Assembly (NCBI GenBank): GCA_014621425.1
Contig: JAANBB010000207.1
Location: 1 to 64,000 of the forward strand
Reading direction: 5' to 3'
Length of the DNA: 64,000 bases
Source: Cylindrodendrum hubeiense
Taxonomy: Eukaryota > Ascomycota > Sordariomycetes > Hypocreales > Nectriaceae
In this document: positions 24,201 to 35,511 of the stretch, piece by piece
Numbering within the stretch: position 1 is the first letter of the stretch
Layout: every line of letters begins with the position of its first letter
The notes under the pieces: model-generated
Told to the model about the DNA's origin: nothing
Database searches by the model: none
Seen by the model: the letters and a program-made list of their open reading frames with translations, nothing else
Position numbers and translations under genes: made by a program

Positions 24201-25705
24201 CAATCGATCGACCGGGCGAACCTGATGTGTTCTGGGAGACTCTCGGTAACGGGTATCCTCGTCCAATCGAATATTGATTTTGCTGGCTGTGATTGGAACA
24301 CCTGGTTAGTAAATTCATCAGGATGAAGCCTTGCAGTGGCCTGGTTCATGACAGCCCCCACACTTCCGGAATCTGCATCGTAGTTCCCGCCTCTGTTGAA
24401 ATAGTCCGGGGCATCCCCGATTTCGGTATCGGGGATCACTGGGATTTCGGGCGACTGCGGTGCCATCGGCGATGCTGGCGGGGCGCTGGCAAAACTGCCG
24501 TGTCCGCTAACGAAACGAAACCTCTTTCTCAGCGACGAATAGGTCCAAGTGATGCCGGCGTATACATGGGAAGCTAGACTCGGCTCGGAGGTTCCCTGAG
24601 CCTTGGTGGTCTGCATTATCCATGATTTGAAGCGTCCAAAGTCGGTATCCGGGCTAGCATCTTCCTGGTCCACCGTTAGAGATTGCAGAACCTCGTGCGC
24701 TCCCCGTAGTGAGGCGTTGTAGTATAGTATATGAAGCCCGGCGCGGCTTGCGTTGGCCGAGTTGTCCAGATCTATTAAAAAGGTAGGTCGATCATCCTGC
24801 TCGAGAAACTCTATAACACCGAGGCCCTGGAGCATTTGTAATCCTGGGGGAAGACTCCTGCTCTCGGGGCTTGACGAGTGCGCAGGGACATCCATCGAGG
24901 AACCCCAACTACCAGGAGTGCTCTCTGATCTAGCAGCCGTGACGGCGCTCACACTAGCTCGGGGCAGTTTGAGGGTCGTTACACCTCCAGACGGGTCTTC
25001 CCGCATGCGTGTAAGCATGGACGCCGCAACTTCAGCTGTCGGGAAACCTTGCGGTCGATTGACATGTCTTGAATTTGTATGGGAGAAGAACAGGGGAGAA
25101 ATCGGGCCTTCCAACTGTGCCCTCGCGGATATTTGCAGCCCGGCGGCTGCGGATGGGATCTCGACCCTCCGGGGCGGCGACGCACCAGTGCGAGCCTTCT
25201 TAATAGGTGAAGGATGCATGGTGGGATCGCCTCTCGCCCCGGCCGAAGAACGTTTCGACGGGATTGGAGCCTGCGCAAGCCCTCGACCGGGCGCTGTCGG
25301 CCCTCGAGGGCTGGCGACTGTGTATAAACTTGATTGGTGAATTGCGTTGGTGATCGAGGTCGTCGGGGACGACGCCGTCGTGGGATTGGGAACGGGCACG
25401 TGAGAGGCCAAGTTGGTTTGGCTAGGGTCGCGCCTCCATGATGCTGCGGGTTGACTTCGAGGACGTTCGTATGCGAGGAAACTGGAGGGGTGCGAGGTTG
25501 CCGCAGTGGTAGCCTTTGCAGCAACCGCCTTTCTTGCCGTGGCGGCCGCAATGGAGATGGCTAAGGTCGCGGGGTCCGACGAAGAGGTCGTGGAGGTAGT
25601 GGAATCGATCGAGTCGGAGGCAGAGGCGACGGGGAAGGTGGGTGAGGCAGAAGGAGAGCGAGCGTTGGGGCTGGAAGCAGAACGGTCGTTGCGGAGCTGC
25701 TGCAT
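21211..25705 (-). CDS. Hybrid histidine kinase (PAS, HisKA, HATPase, receiver)
   Basis: Two exons on the minus strand, 25705-21368 and 21312-21211, joined across a 55-bp intron (GTGAGT..TTTAG, branch GCTAAC), giving 1479 aa. Without splicing the receiver domain would lose its conserved end; splicing supplies DDVISKPFRIPEL. Residues 1-330 are Ser/Thr/Ala/Pro-rich and probably disordered. Around 495-650 lies a sensor segment with HIRFARSIDWASTPLG; a GAF-like region follows (about 650-860) and a PAS fold (about 870-1000, FAPVGMFIANFAG). The phospho-accepting His is in SHEMRNPL (about 1015). ATPase boxes are LINLMTNAIKFT (about 1150), EDTGPGL and GGSGLGLFISR (about 1250). The receiver (about 1335-1475) has DVLIVEDN and the Asp in LMDLEMPVMDG. 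It should feed a His-Asp phosphorelay through an HPt protein to Ssk1- or Skn7-type regulators. There is no membrane helix, so it is likely cytosolic. I cannot assign the fungal HHK class. Confidence 0.9.
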
Positions 25706-25855
25706 GAAGGCGCCGGGGGCAGGGACGGAGTCGAAGCCCCGGAGGGACTGCGAGTCCTATGCTCCAGGTGGCTCGAGGCCTGCGCGACGGCAAGCAGGAG
25801 ATCAAGATGGGGCGAGGGGGCGTGCGTGAGCGTGTGCGGCGGCGGCGGCGGTGGT

Positions 25856-25927
25856 GTAGTGTGTATGTATGTATGTAGGTCGGTAGGTCGGTAGGTCGTA
25901 GGTAGGTCGATAGGTAGGTAGGTATGT
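25856..25927. repeat. GTAT/GTAG-type microsatellite
   Basis: Imperfect run of GTAT, GTAGGTCG and GTAG units in the kinase promoter region; degenerate 4- and 8-bp periods. Confidence 0.8.
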
Positions 25928-26174
25928 ACAGGACGTAGATGGGTCGGGTAGGCGTAGGCGAAGTGGTGATGGGAGCTACCTCGACGGCCCCGGAGAGTGG
26001 AGCTGGAGGAGCCACGTCCGGTACTGTAGAGTACAGTAGCCAGGTACTGGGCGTCCAATCCTGTGAGGTCAGGGTATCGCTTGAGCTGCGCGACGACGAG
26101 GGGGGAAGCGCCTGAGTGGACGGGGGTGTGGAAGTGGATGGGATGGCAGCAGGGTATGTCCAGGTAAGGTCAAC

Positions 26175-26207
26175 GTGCTTGGAGGTGCTTGGAGGTGCTT
26201 GGAGGTG
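26175..26207. repeat. 10-bp tandem repeat (GTGCTTGGAG)x3
   Basis: Three exact copies plus a partial one, in the region upstream of the histidine kinase. Confidence 0.9.
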
Positions 26208-26500
26208 GACACGACGAGACTCGACCTGCCGACGGGACTCGAAGTGAACGACTCGCGGATACCGGGACTCGAAGGACCCAAGATTCGTGGAATACTGGGT
26301 ACAGACAAGCAACACGCCGCAGAACCCCGGTCGACTGTCGAAAGTGCAACCCCAACGTTCTGGACTCGGATTCGACTAAATGAGTGGCCCGATCCGTAGA
26401 AGGTGGTTTTTTTTCGGCTGTGGATTGGCTTTGGTTAGGTACCTGGAGCCTGGGAATCGACTGGGGATCGACCAGGAATCGACGGGGGGGACGGCAACAC

Positions 26501-26530
26501 GGGCAGTACGGGCAGTACGGGCAGTACGAG
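26501..26530. repeat. 9-bp tandem repeat (GGGCAGTAC)x3
   Basis: Three exact copies, then a diverged one (GAGCAC). It is the second short-period array upstream of the kinase. Confidence 0.9.
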
Positions 26531-27743
26531 CACCGACGGGAAGGTTTGTAGGGCAGTTTCCCAGACGGTTTGGAGGGCGCTGGAAGAGCCGCAGGACGGG
26601 GATGTGTCCTAGGTCATCAGGCCGCACAGGCGGAGGTCGTCAATGCGCAGGCGAGGCGATGTTCAGGGCAGATCAGCGCAGGCGAGAGAGGGATCCAGGG
26701 CAAGGGTCCGGTCAGAGCCATCGGGGTATCGCGTGGGCGGGTGGAGATATGCTTGAGTAGGCGAGTGTAAGTATGCGAAGGCGAAGATGGGTGCTCCGTC
26801 GTAGGCGTACGTAGGCCGAGTCCGTAGTCCGTCCAAGGATGCTAAAACGGAAGACAGAATGGAGCAACGGACAAGGTCAAGGACTAGTACGGCAAGGCAA
26901 GGCAAGGCCAGGGATAGAGATGGGTCCAGACGAAAGAGTCAGGCAAGGATCGCAGGGTAGAAGAAAAGGTTCAGGTACCTTGGCCACTGACTGTCTGAAC
27001 ATGGTCGCCAAGAAAAGGCGAAAACGGGCCCCGGCAGGCGAACCGGAAGATGGTCAAAGCATGCGTATAAGGCATGGACGAAAGCCGGTGACTATCTACC
27101 TACAGGACGGATAGGGCACGGTAGGGCAAGGGGATTCTGGGTTGCCGGTTACTGCTGCGGAGTGCTGCCTTGTCCGAATATCCGCCTGGAAGCACCTGCG
27201 ACACACCGGGTTGCACACCGTCACGGGCAGAAGACAAAATCACGGCGGGGAATCGGAGAAATAGCGATGGGAGCGAGAGGCTTGGGAGAGAGAGGCTTGG
27301 GAGAGAGAGACTCGGGCACTAATTACAGTTCGTTTATGACGAGGTGTAGACTGCAAGGACGAGGCCTCTTAGCAGGACGACTAATAACTAGCAGCGGAGG
27401 CAAGTCTTTCGTCCCATCGGCTTGCAAGCGAGGACAAGGAAGGACAAGGAAGAGGACGGGAACACGCAACAAAAGGCCATTGAAATGGGAATTGAAATGG
27501 GCAAAGCGGCCAAGGTGGCCAAAGTGGCCAGCAGGCGGGCTGGGATTTTACAAAGACACCGATCAAAGAGTCGCGAATCCGATCGGCCTAGCACGCGGTC
27601 ATCCACACACGGTCATCCACACACGGGATCCAGAACTCGTCAGAGACCAGAGCGGCTCTCGTGCCAAGCCCACGAGCCTGAGACACTTTACTTATTTAGG
27701 CTCCAAGTGGATGTGCTCCCTCGCTCCAGAATCCAGAACCCAA

Positions 27744-27799
27744 CCATGCTCCATGCTCCATGCTCCGTGCTCCACGCTCCACGCCCCACGCTCCACACG
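27744..27799. repeat. 7-bp tandem repeat (CCATGCT)x8
   Basis: Eight consecutive 7-bp units: three exact CCATGCT copies, then single-base variants (CCGTGCT, CCACGCT, CCACGCC). The period of seven would shift frame and argues against coding use. Confidence 0.9.
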
Positions 27800-30700
27800 C
27801 GCCGCCTCGCCTGGCTCTTAACCACTCGGCGGGACTGGGGACCACCCCGGCGCGCCTTGTCCCCCCTCCCCGAAGCGTCTAGAGGGAACGGATGGGACGG
27901 GCGGGCAGTCGGAGACTCGGACACAGACCGGACGAGCCAGCCGTGGAGTCGTGGACGTGGAGTCGTGCGCGTGGAGTCGTGCGCTCTTGTTAGTGAATCC
28001 GCGATCCAGTCGGAATGGGGAATGGGGAAATGGCTTTACCACGTCTGGGCATCTGCTCCCGCCTCCAGCCCGCCTTCAGAATTCAGAGACATGGCATGAG
28101 AGCAAACAAGCTTTTTTATTCCGGTTTGACCTGGACGCTGCGCCGTCCCCCGTGTCCTGTCGATCATTGGGCTTGTGCAGCATGGCTGGAGAATTCCCAT
28201 CAGGCCACAGCCTGAGCCAGATTGCCACACCAGAAACCATGGGGTGCAAAGGTCTAGATGCCCATGGACCTCTGCAGCACCTGTGGCGGACGCAAGAGCA
28301 TCGACGACACTCGCTACCACGTCTTGGCAAACCATGCCCAGGTGCATGACACAGATTACTGAGCAGTACGGAGTACCGAGTACAGTAGTAGAACGTACTA
28401 CGTAGTATGTACGGACCTCTAGCCCCTCAGGGTTGTGGAGGGTCCAGACCTCGCTTTTCAACGCTGGGCTCGTCGGATCCCGGGAGTACAGCAATCAATT
28501 TATCAGCGGAAACCGCACATGGCTTTGATGGGCGACTCGTCATACTGGTGGCGTCTACCATCGTCCACCATCGCCCACCATCATCCGTTCTCCTAATCAA
28601 TCCCAAATAGCGCGAAGGAGACCTGCCTTCTCGAATTCCCCTTCTTGGGAAGGACTGTGGATACCGACGCCGTCAGAGGCACACTGACAGTTGCCACGAC
28701 GGCGCCTCGTTCGAGTTAGGGGAAAGGGGAACTATGCGGGAATAGACATTTCACCAAAGGCAATCCCGCCAGTGAACAATGCCACCAGAGGGAGACGGAC
28801 CACAAACGAGAGCTGAGAAGAGGGGGGGGGCGCGGACCCGAGTCAGATAAAAAAGTTCCCGATTACCATCAGAGCGCTGGCCGAAGGGCGAATGGATGCT
28901 GGCGTCATACGTAGTTGGCGTCGGCGCCGTGGTCTTTCCCGCGCCTCAACCGGACGCAGTGGGACGCGCCGCCCACATCTAGAAACGCCGATGACGATCC
29001 CCACGGTCTAGAACAGTCTCTCTCACGCGCCTTGTGCCGCCGTGGACGCTCCGTGGGCCTCGTGCCCCTGCCGCCTCATCATCTGGGGGCTCCATCACGG
29101 CTCCATCGTAGAAGCCAAGCTCCCCCCAAAAGTCTTGGAAGGGCCCACGCCGCCCAGGAATCCCCAAGTGAGACTCTTCGCTCTCCTCGTTCTCACTGGG
29201 TCGGCACACACACACCACGCGGCCCACTGCCTTCGACGGGCTGCTAGGGCTTGGCTGGACCGCTGGCTCCCACCTAATAACGCAGCCCAGAGGGCAGGCT
29301 GACGCAGACCGTGAGGTTCGCTCCGACGGTTTGATTGCGCGGGAGATTAGAGGCGTTCAGGGATGCTGCTGCTCTGGTCCGCTACCACACCTCTCTGTCG
29401 GCCGAGTTGGACGCCTCGCCCAGCGACTGGCCCGCCGCCGACTCGCTTCGCACGAGGAAGCGTCCGCTCTGAGCCTGTGACGTTTCCGAATCCGTGGGAC
29501 CGCTAGGACCAAGGCGGTGTGAGACTTGGGTGGCTGTTTCGGGGCAGAGAGGCTTTTCCCCGTGCGGCTTCTTCCCGCGCCCGACCCGTTGATCCCGTGA
29601 AGGGCGGCCGACCGTCGTGGGACAACTTGCTTGTGGTGTTATTGACTACATAGTATGTCGCGTTGTGACTTGTTGTAGGGTGGTCTCGTAGTTGTCCGAC
29701 TCTCCGGTTATGGTTTTGTCCGCATCCGTTCCGTTGACCTCTCTGTTGGTGTTTCCGTGGGAATTGGTCGTAGTCCTGTGTCAGTCAGAAACACAATCAA
29801 GACATTGTGAGGTATTGCGTAGGTGGAGAGTCAAGTTTACATCATTGCAGACTAGTATGGCCGATGTCTGCTCTAAACGGACGGGCGAAACCCGAGGCTT
29901 GCGAGATGATGCTCATCGAGACATAGGCATCTCATTGACCAAGCATGTCGTATGTCGATCCCCGAGTTTGAACGAAATCCATGTATAGGGTAGCAAAATG
30001 GGTAAGGTGAGGCTGGGGAAGACGGGGCCCCACACCCAACTTTCCAGTACTGCCACCGAGAGAGACATTGAGACATGCATGCATTGATGCTCTCGACCAC
30101 AATGCCGACCCCGACGCCAACCCCGACGTCCCCGGTCCGTGACCCGAATGACGGAAAATACATATGCCACACCGTAGAGCGGGCACGGGCTTGACGGGGA
30201 ACATGTGAGTCGGAGACTGATTATGGTGGAGTACCGGATGCCAACATCGCGTAGTACATGGCACCGCCATTGCCACCGTCACGTCAGTGGTTAGTATTGT
30301 GCGTTCCACAGGGATATTTTTATCACAGCATGCCGTACAAAATATGCCGAAAGCTTGCGTAATGGTCATGTACGCCCACACGTGTGAGATGAGAGGTCAG
30401 CAATAAGGTGGAATAGACTCGATGTAGATTCGCTCAGATAGCCACGTCCCGGGTCCAGAATGGATAGACGCCCAAGTGCCAGCGCTAACAACGGCAGTTG
30501 TCGCTCCGTCTCTGACCCCATATCGAAGACGTTTAAGCCGCATGGTGTTACTTTGTGACGTGATTCTGTATGAGACTCGCCTGACGCAGCGAGCGACAGC
30601 GGCTAACGGCGTATGAGAGTGGCCAAGGGGGCCGAGGGCCTACATAGCAGGTGCAGCTTCTCGACGAGGATGCGACGGGCAGAGACGCCTAGCAGTCGGA

Positions 30701-31742
30701 GGCTTCGGATACCGGGAGCGAAGACGGGGGCCAAACCCGCGCAGTGCCGCAGCCTGTGTGGGAGCTCCGCACTGCGCAGAATCTCACCTCACCATTGCCT
30801 GCTCACGCTGCGGTTTGGCGGTTTGGAGGGTGAGAGAGCGAGAAATCCCTGTTGGAGGGTGCGACTTGGATGCACCGCACGGCATTTCACATCGTCGAGC
30901 GGCTCTCGGGCGCCCTGATTGGCCGGCCGGCCACATGCCCAACCACCGGCCGGGCCAATGGCGCGGCCCCTCTCTGCCGGGGCTCCCCAAGCTTCCCACC
31001 CGGGCGCTTACAAGGCGGTGATGGCACACCATCCCGGGCCTCTCATTGGGCCGTGGCAGGATGAGGATGCGATGCCATGGATCATGGCACTGTTGGTGAG
31101 CGGCTGCGAGAGCCAGCCGGTCACAACGGGCGGGTGTCTGGACGGGAGCCGTTTCTCAGAGGCTCGCGGAGCTCCAAGGCCCCCATCGGCCGGCCTCTCA
31201 CAGCGCTTCTCACAGCGCATCTCACCAGGGTGCCCGCCCCATCACCTACCCCGTTCTCCGCCCGGCCACCTCATGATGGCCCTTAAACGCCATGCCCGCC
31301 CCCAACTGCGACCGACAGGACCGAGCCTCTTCCTTTCTTCCATCTGGGACGAACTGAACGACCTGACCGACCTGACCGACCTGAACGAACCCAACCAGCC
31401 CGAGACAAGACCTCAAACCAACGGCGAACCGCGACGACCGACCGCCCGCACCGGCGAGCCCATCATCGAACCTCGACGTCGCCCGCCTCTTCCCATGCCG
31501 ACTTGATCTACAGCTGTCTGCCAGCAGCTAGCCAGTAACCAACCAGCAACCAGCAACTCTCGCCACCACCAGGCTTTGCTCTGATAGCGGCGACGGCAAT
31601 TGCTGAGTTGACGACGATTCGCGCCGTCAGAGGTAGAGCCTCTTGAATGAAATCGATCAAATCGTTATTCGCATCCCCGCCAAATACCCACGACGAAACA
31701 CCCAGCCACCTCTACACCAACTTCAACACCAACACCGCAACC

Positions 31743-32690
31743 ATGCCCGTCTCCGTCTTCAGTCGCAAACCCAAGGTGCCTGGTACCACCAGCTACCACC
31801 TCATCTTCCGCAAGTGGCCTCGCATTCCCCGCAGAGGCACCTGGTGGCTCATGCCATTTGAGCTCGCCGGCACCGTCACCGGTCTCGTCCTCTTTGCGCT
31901 CGCCCAGCCTAACCTCTACCGCACCGACATGTGGCAGATTGGCTGGGACCACAGACTCAACTCCAACCCGGCCATCGTCCTCTACGCCTACGCCAACCAC
32001 ACCCCGCAGCCCCATGTCGCCCTGGTCTGGTCCCGGACGTGAGTTACTCCCATCGATACCGGCGTTCTTGACCATTCTGACTAACAATGTTCCCAGTCTC
32101 ACGGATTTCAACGTTGCCATCTCCGTGCTCTCCCTCTTTATGCTGCTCAGCAAGCTCACGGCCTATATTATGAAAGTGTGGTTCCCCGTTCTCGCCACCT
32201 TTATCAACGTCGGCATGGTTGCTCTCTACGCCGTGAGCACTTACGGTAACATCGGTCCCGATTACACCGATTCTCGGTATCCCGCTTCCTCCGCCTGGTA
32301 CTTCCGCAAGGGCTGCGACATGGCCAAGCCAAACGGCCATTACAGTTCCTGCAGATTGGCCCAGGCTGTTTTGGTTCCGTCTGTTTACCTACTGTGAGCA
32401 TTTCCATATCTACCCTCCAGCTATGCAGAAACTAACCACCCAACAGCATCGTCTACCTTCTCAACCTCACCTTTGCCATCTGGGCCATGTTGCCCAACAA
32501 GGTCAACGATATAGTCAAGGATGAGGACGACGAGTTTACCGTCTCCGAACCCAAAGAGAGTCATAACTGGGAGATGCAAAGCATGAAGTCCCCGATGGGC
32601 TACCAGCCACCTTTTACGCCCCGCACGCAGGCCTTCCACACCCTCGATCGCCAGCTGCCGCTTCGAAACCAGCCCGCCCGATTCGGCTGA
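31743..32690 (+). CDS. Four-helix integral membrane protein (unknown, fungal)
   Basis: Exons 31743-32038, 32097-32393 and 32447-32690 give 278 aa, with introns of 58 and 53 bp (CTAAC branch sites in both). The ATG at 31743 follows CAACC; an in-frame ATG at 31647 would add 32 Ser/Asn/Thr-rich residues and is less likely. Four hydrophobic helices are visible: about 33-54 (MPFELAGTVTGLVLFALA), 104-125 (VAISVLSLFMLLSKLTAYIM), 129-152 and 186-212. The loop between helices 3 and 4 carries YPASSAWYFRKGC and a second Cys (SSCRLAQA), probably extracellular or lumenal and possibly disulfide-bonded. The acidic C-terminal tail (VKDEDDEFTV) should be cytosolic. The layout resembles MARVEL-like four-helix proteins, but I recognise no named family. 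It is in tandem with the dehydrogenase 0.8 kb downstream, with no evident functional link. Confidence 0.78.
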
Positions 32691-33486
32691 GGCGGGAACC
32701 TAGCGCGGAGACGACGATGTGACAAAAGATTCAAAAGCAGCCGCCATGGGACTGGTTGCCCTCTGATATAGCGCGGTGGAACCGAGTCTTGGGACTTTCT
32801 TTGAGTTATTGGGATTGGAGTTACGGAACTTGCGCATGATATACCAGTGGATCTGTTGGGAAGCCCAGAGGCCAACCCCTGAAAGATTTCTGTCTTGGAA
32901 CAACAACATGACCTGTACATTTTTTTCTTCTTTCTCTGCCTATCTGGCATCTTGTCCGTCCTGGCGTCGGCCGGCATGGCTGATGACGGTGAGAGGTTTG
33001 GAGTCTATGATGGCCGGTAAACAAGCCGGCCGGGGCCGATTAACCCCACACTCATACCTACACCGAACTGGTACCTCACATACATAATGCATACCTACCT
33101 GACACAACCAATCCCTGCGCTCCCTTGTGCATTGCTCCACGAGAACCTCATGCGTGTTGTATGCTGACCTGGATTGAAAGATCTGCGTCGCTCAATTCAT
33201 CGTCTATGGCCTTATCTAAACATGACATTGATGATTAACTCGATTACACAGCTTCGGCTCCGCCTCCGCACCTTAGATAGCCGGGCCGGGACATGAACCG
33301 GCACCGGATCTCGTGCCCCACTGAAGTTGTTCCCCCATCTTTAAGACATCACCCCGCTATCATCACCAGCGGAAACCTTCCACCTTTGGACAGCGTCTCT
33401 CGTAGCTTTGCGTCGCCAATTGGTATTTTCCTCTGCTCCCAGGAATCGTCATCTCCCAGCTTGCAACACTGTCCTGTCGATCCGTC
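32691..33486. other. Intergenic region before the SSADH gene
   Basis: Contains the 3' UTR of the membrane-protein gene and the promoter of the dehydrogenase. A short pyrimidine-rich leader precedes ATG 33487. Nothing else is supported. Confidence 0.7.
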
Positions 33487-35258
33487 ATGGCCCTCCTCCA
33501 ACGCATGCTGGCTCCATCGAGCCGCGGAGCTCTGCGACACGGCCCAGGCATCGCTCTGATCCTCGCTCGCCGAGCTTCCAACTTGGCACCTCCCAAGGTC
33601 AGTGGTGAACGCAGCAGTTTTCACCTCGAGCATGTACTAACAAATTCACAGCTCAGGGATCCCTCGTTGCTAAAACAGAACGTTTGCTACGTCAATGGCG
33701 AATGGGTCCCGGCCAAGTCGGGCAAGACATTCAAGGTCACTGGTGAGCCTCATCCTGTGCGATCTGCGTCGCGTTGCCAGCAGCCCGAAGCTCGTTTGCG
33801 ATACTCACGCTCGACTCAGACCCATCCACGGGCGCCCTGATTGGCACATGCCCCGAATTCGACACCAACGACACACAGTCTGCAATTGTCGCCGCCGCCG
33901 ATGCCTTCCCTGCTTTCCGCGCCAAGACGGGCCGCGAGCGCTCCAAGTTGCTGCGCGCCTGGTACGACCAGATGATTGCCAATGCCGATGATATCGCCAC
34001 CCTGATCACCTGGGAGAATGGAAAGCCTCTCGCGGACGCCAAGGGAGAGGCCACCTACGCCGCCAACTTCCTAGAGTGGTTCAGCGAGGAGGCCCCGCGA
34101 GTATACGGCAATACCATCCCCAGCTCTGTGCCCGGAAACCGAGTTTGGACCCTCAAGGAACCCGTTGGAGTGTGTGGATTGATCACGCCGTGAGTGGTCT
34201 CTTCTCTTGAACTGTGAATATGCAGAAACTGACCAAGCCATAGGTGGAACTTCCCTGCAGCCATGATTACGAGAAAGATTGGCCCCGCGCTGGCGGCGGG
34301 CTGTACCGTGGTGTGCAAGGCCCCTGCTGAGACCCCTTACACCTCCCTTGCCCTGGCCGAGCTTGCTCACCGGGCAGGCATCCCCAAGGGCGTTGTCAAC
34401 ATCGTGACGGCCATGGACAACACCCCCGAGCTGGGAGAGCTGCTCACCTCATCGCCCACCATCAAAAAGATCTCTTTTACCGGCTCCACTGGCGTCGGCA
34501 AGCTTCTGATGAAGCAGTCTTCCGGCACTCTCAAAAAGCTCTCAATGGAGCTCGGCGGAAACGCCCCCTTTATTGTTTTTGACGACGCTGACGTTGATGC
34601 TGCTGTCGCTGGTGCCGTCATCTCCAAGTTCCGTTCCTCGGGTCAGACTTGCGTGTGCGCAAACCGCATCTACGTGCAAAAGGGCATTTACAATGAGTTC
34701 GCCCAGAAGCTCACCGAGAAGGTCCAGGCGTTCCGAGTAGGCAACGGTTTCGAGAAGGACATCACCCATGGACCTCTGATCCACGACCGAGCCGTCTCCA
34801 AGGCCGAGGCCCACGTTCAAGATGCTGAGCAGAAGGGCGGCAAGGTGACCATTGGTGGTCAACGGATCACGGAACTCGGCCCCAACTACTACGCGCCCAC
34901 TGTTATCCGGGACATGACCCCCGAGATGGACATGGCATCTCAGGAGACCTTTGGGCCCGTCGCCGGCCTCTTCCCCTTTGAGACGGAGGAGGAAGTGGTG
35001 AAGATGGCCAACAACACTAACGTGGGTCTTGCTGGTTACTTCTTCTCTAGGGACATTGAGCGGGTGCATCGCATCGCCGAGAGCCTCGAGGTCGGCATGG
35101 TCGGCGTCAACACGGGCTTGATCTCGGACCCCGCGTCGCCCTTTGGTGGTGTTAAGGAGAGTGGTTTCGGTCGTGAGGGATCGCTGGATGGCATCGCCGA
35201 GTACCAGGTCACTAAGATGATCACATCTGGCGGGATGGGCAAGCCTCTGCAGGTTTAA
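33487..35258 (+). CDS. Succinate-semialdehyde dehydrogenase, mitochondrial
   Basis: Four exons (33487-33597, 33652-33742, 33820-34189, 34244-35258) encode 528 aa. It oxidises succinate semialdehyde to succinate with NAD(P)+, the last step of the GABA shunt feeding the TCA cycle. The first 35 or so residues are basic and free of acidic residues (LLQRMLAPSSRGALRHG ... ARRAS), a mitochondrial presequence. The ALDH fold is complete: PWNFP with catalytic Asn 193, the nucleotide-binding turn FTGSTGVGK (269-277), general base Glu 293 in MELGGNAPF, and nucleophile Cys 327 in SGQTCVCANR, whose second Cys two residues on is typical of SSADH. The C-terminal PFGGVKESGFGREGS is also SSADH-like. Length fits the family plus a targeting peptide. 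All three introns have consensus sites; the shortest is 54 bp. Other short-chain aldehyde dehydrogenases are possible but fit less well. Confidence 0.93.
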
Positions 35259-35497
35259 GAGAAATGTCGGACACCAGGGGACCAAGATAGATACAATAAT
35301 ATGACCGTAATGAAAGGAAAAGAGATGCACTGCCGCAATGAGACATGATCCTACATGATGTGCATATATACATCCTTCCACTAGGGGCAATATTTTTTAT
35401 ATCAGGGAATAAATAACTAAAATTAATAAAGTATTAGGGAATAAACAACTAAAATTAATAAAGTATTAGGGAATAAATAACTAAAATAAATGTAGTA
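35259..35497. other. 3' UTR of SSADH and AT-rich spacer
   Basis: Sequence after the stop is A-rich (AATAATATGACC, AATGAAAGG), as expected for a fungal polyadenylation region, then enters the AT-rich 32-bp tandem repeat. Confidence 0.6.
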
Positions 35498-35511
35498 TTA
35501 GGATAAATAAA
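35404..35511. repeat. 32-bp AT-rich tandem repeat, 3+ copies
   Basis: Units beginning AGGGAATAAATAACTAAAAT repeat at 35404, 35436 and 35468, followed by a truncated unit (AGGATAAATAA). Copies 1 and 2 differ by one base (AAATAA/AAACAA); copy 3 is more diverged near its end. It lies exactly between the SSADH 3' UTR and the end of the orphan ORF at 35498, whose last codons run into it. Confidence 0.92.

Larger units (their letters stand above)
25706..31742. other. Six-kilobase intergenic region rich in short tandem repeats
   Basis: No gene is supported. The left part is the promoter and probable long leader of the histidine kinase; the right end is the promoter of the membrane-protein gene at 31743. 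Frames of up to 297 codons (25422-26315 -) overlap the kinase N-terminus or its leader and consist of Ser/Arg/Pro/His low-complexity sequence. Short tandem repeats of 7-10 bp are listed separately. A small satellite with CTGACCGAC-like 9-10-bp units lies at about 31359-31388. Confidence 0.6.

Noticed and set aside
25422..26315. 297-codon minus frame overlapping the histidine kinase 5' end
   Set aside because: Runs out of frame with the kinase through its Ser/Ala-rich N-terminus and GTAG microsatellites; no domain is visible.
30919..31506. 195-codon plus frame
   Set aside because: Begins with TTG, is Pro/Arg/Gly-rich and includes a tandem CTGACCGAC repeat. It is more likely promoter DNA of the membrane-protein gene.
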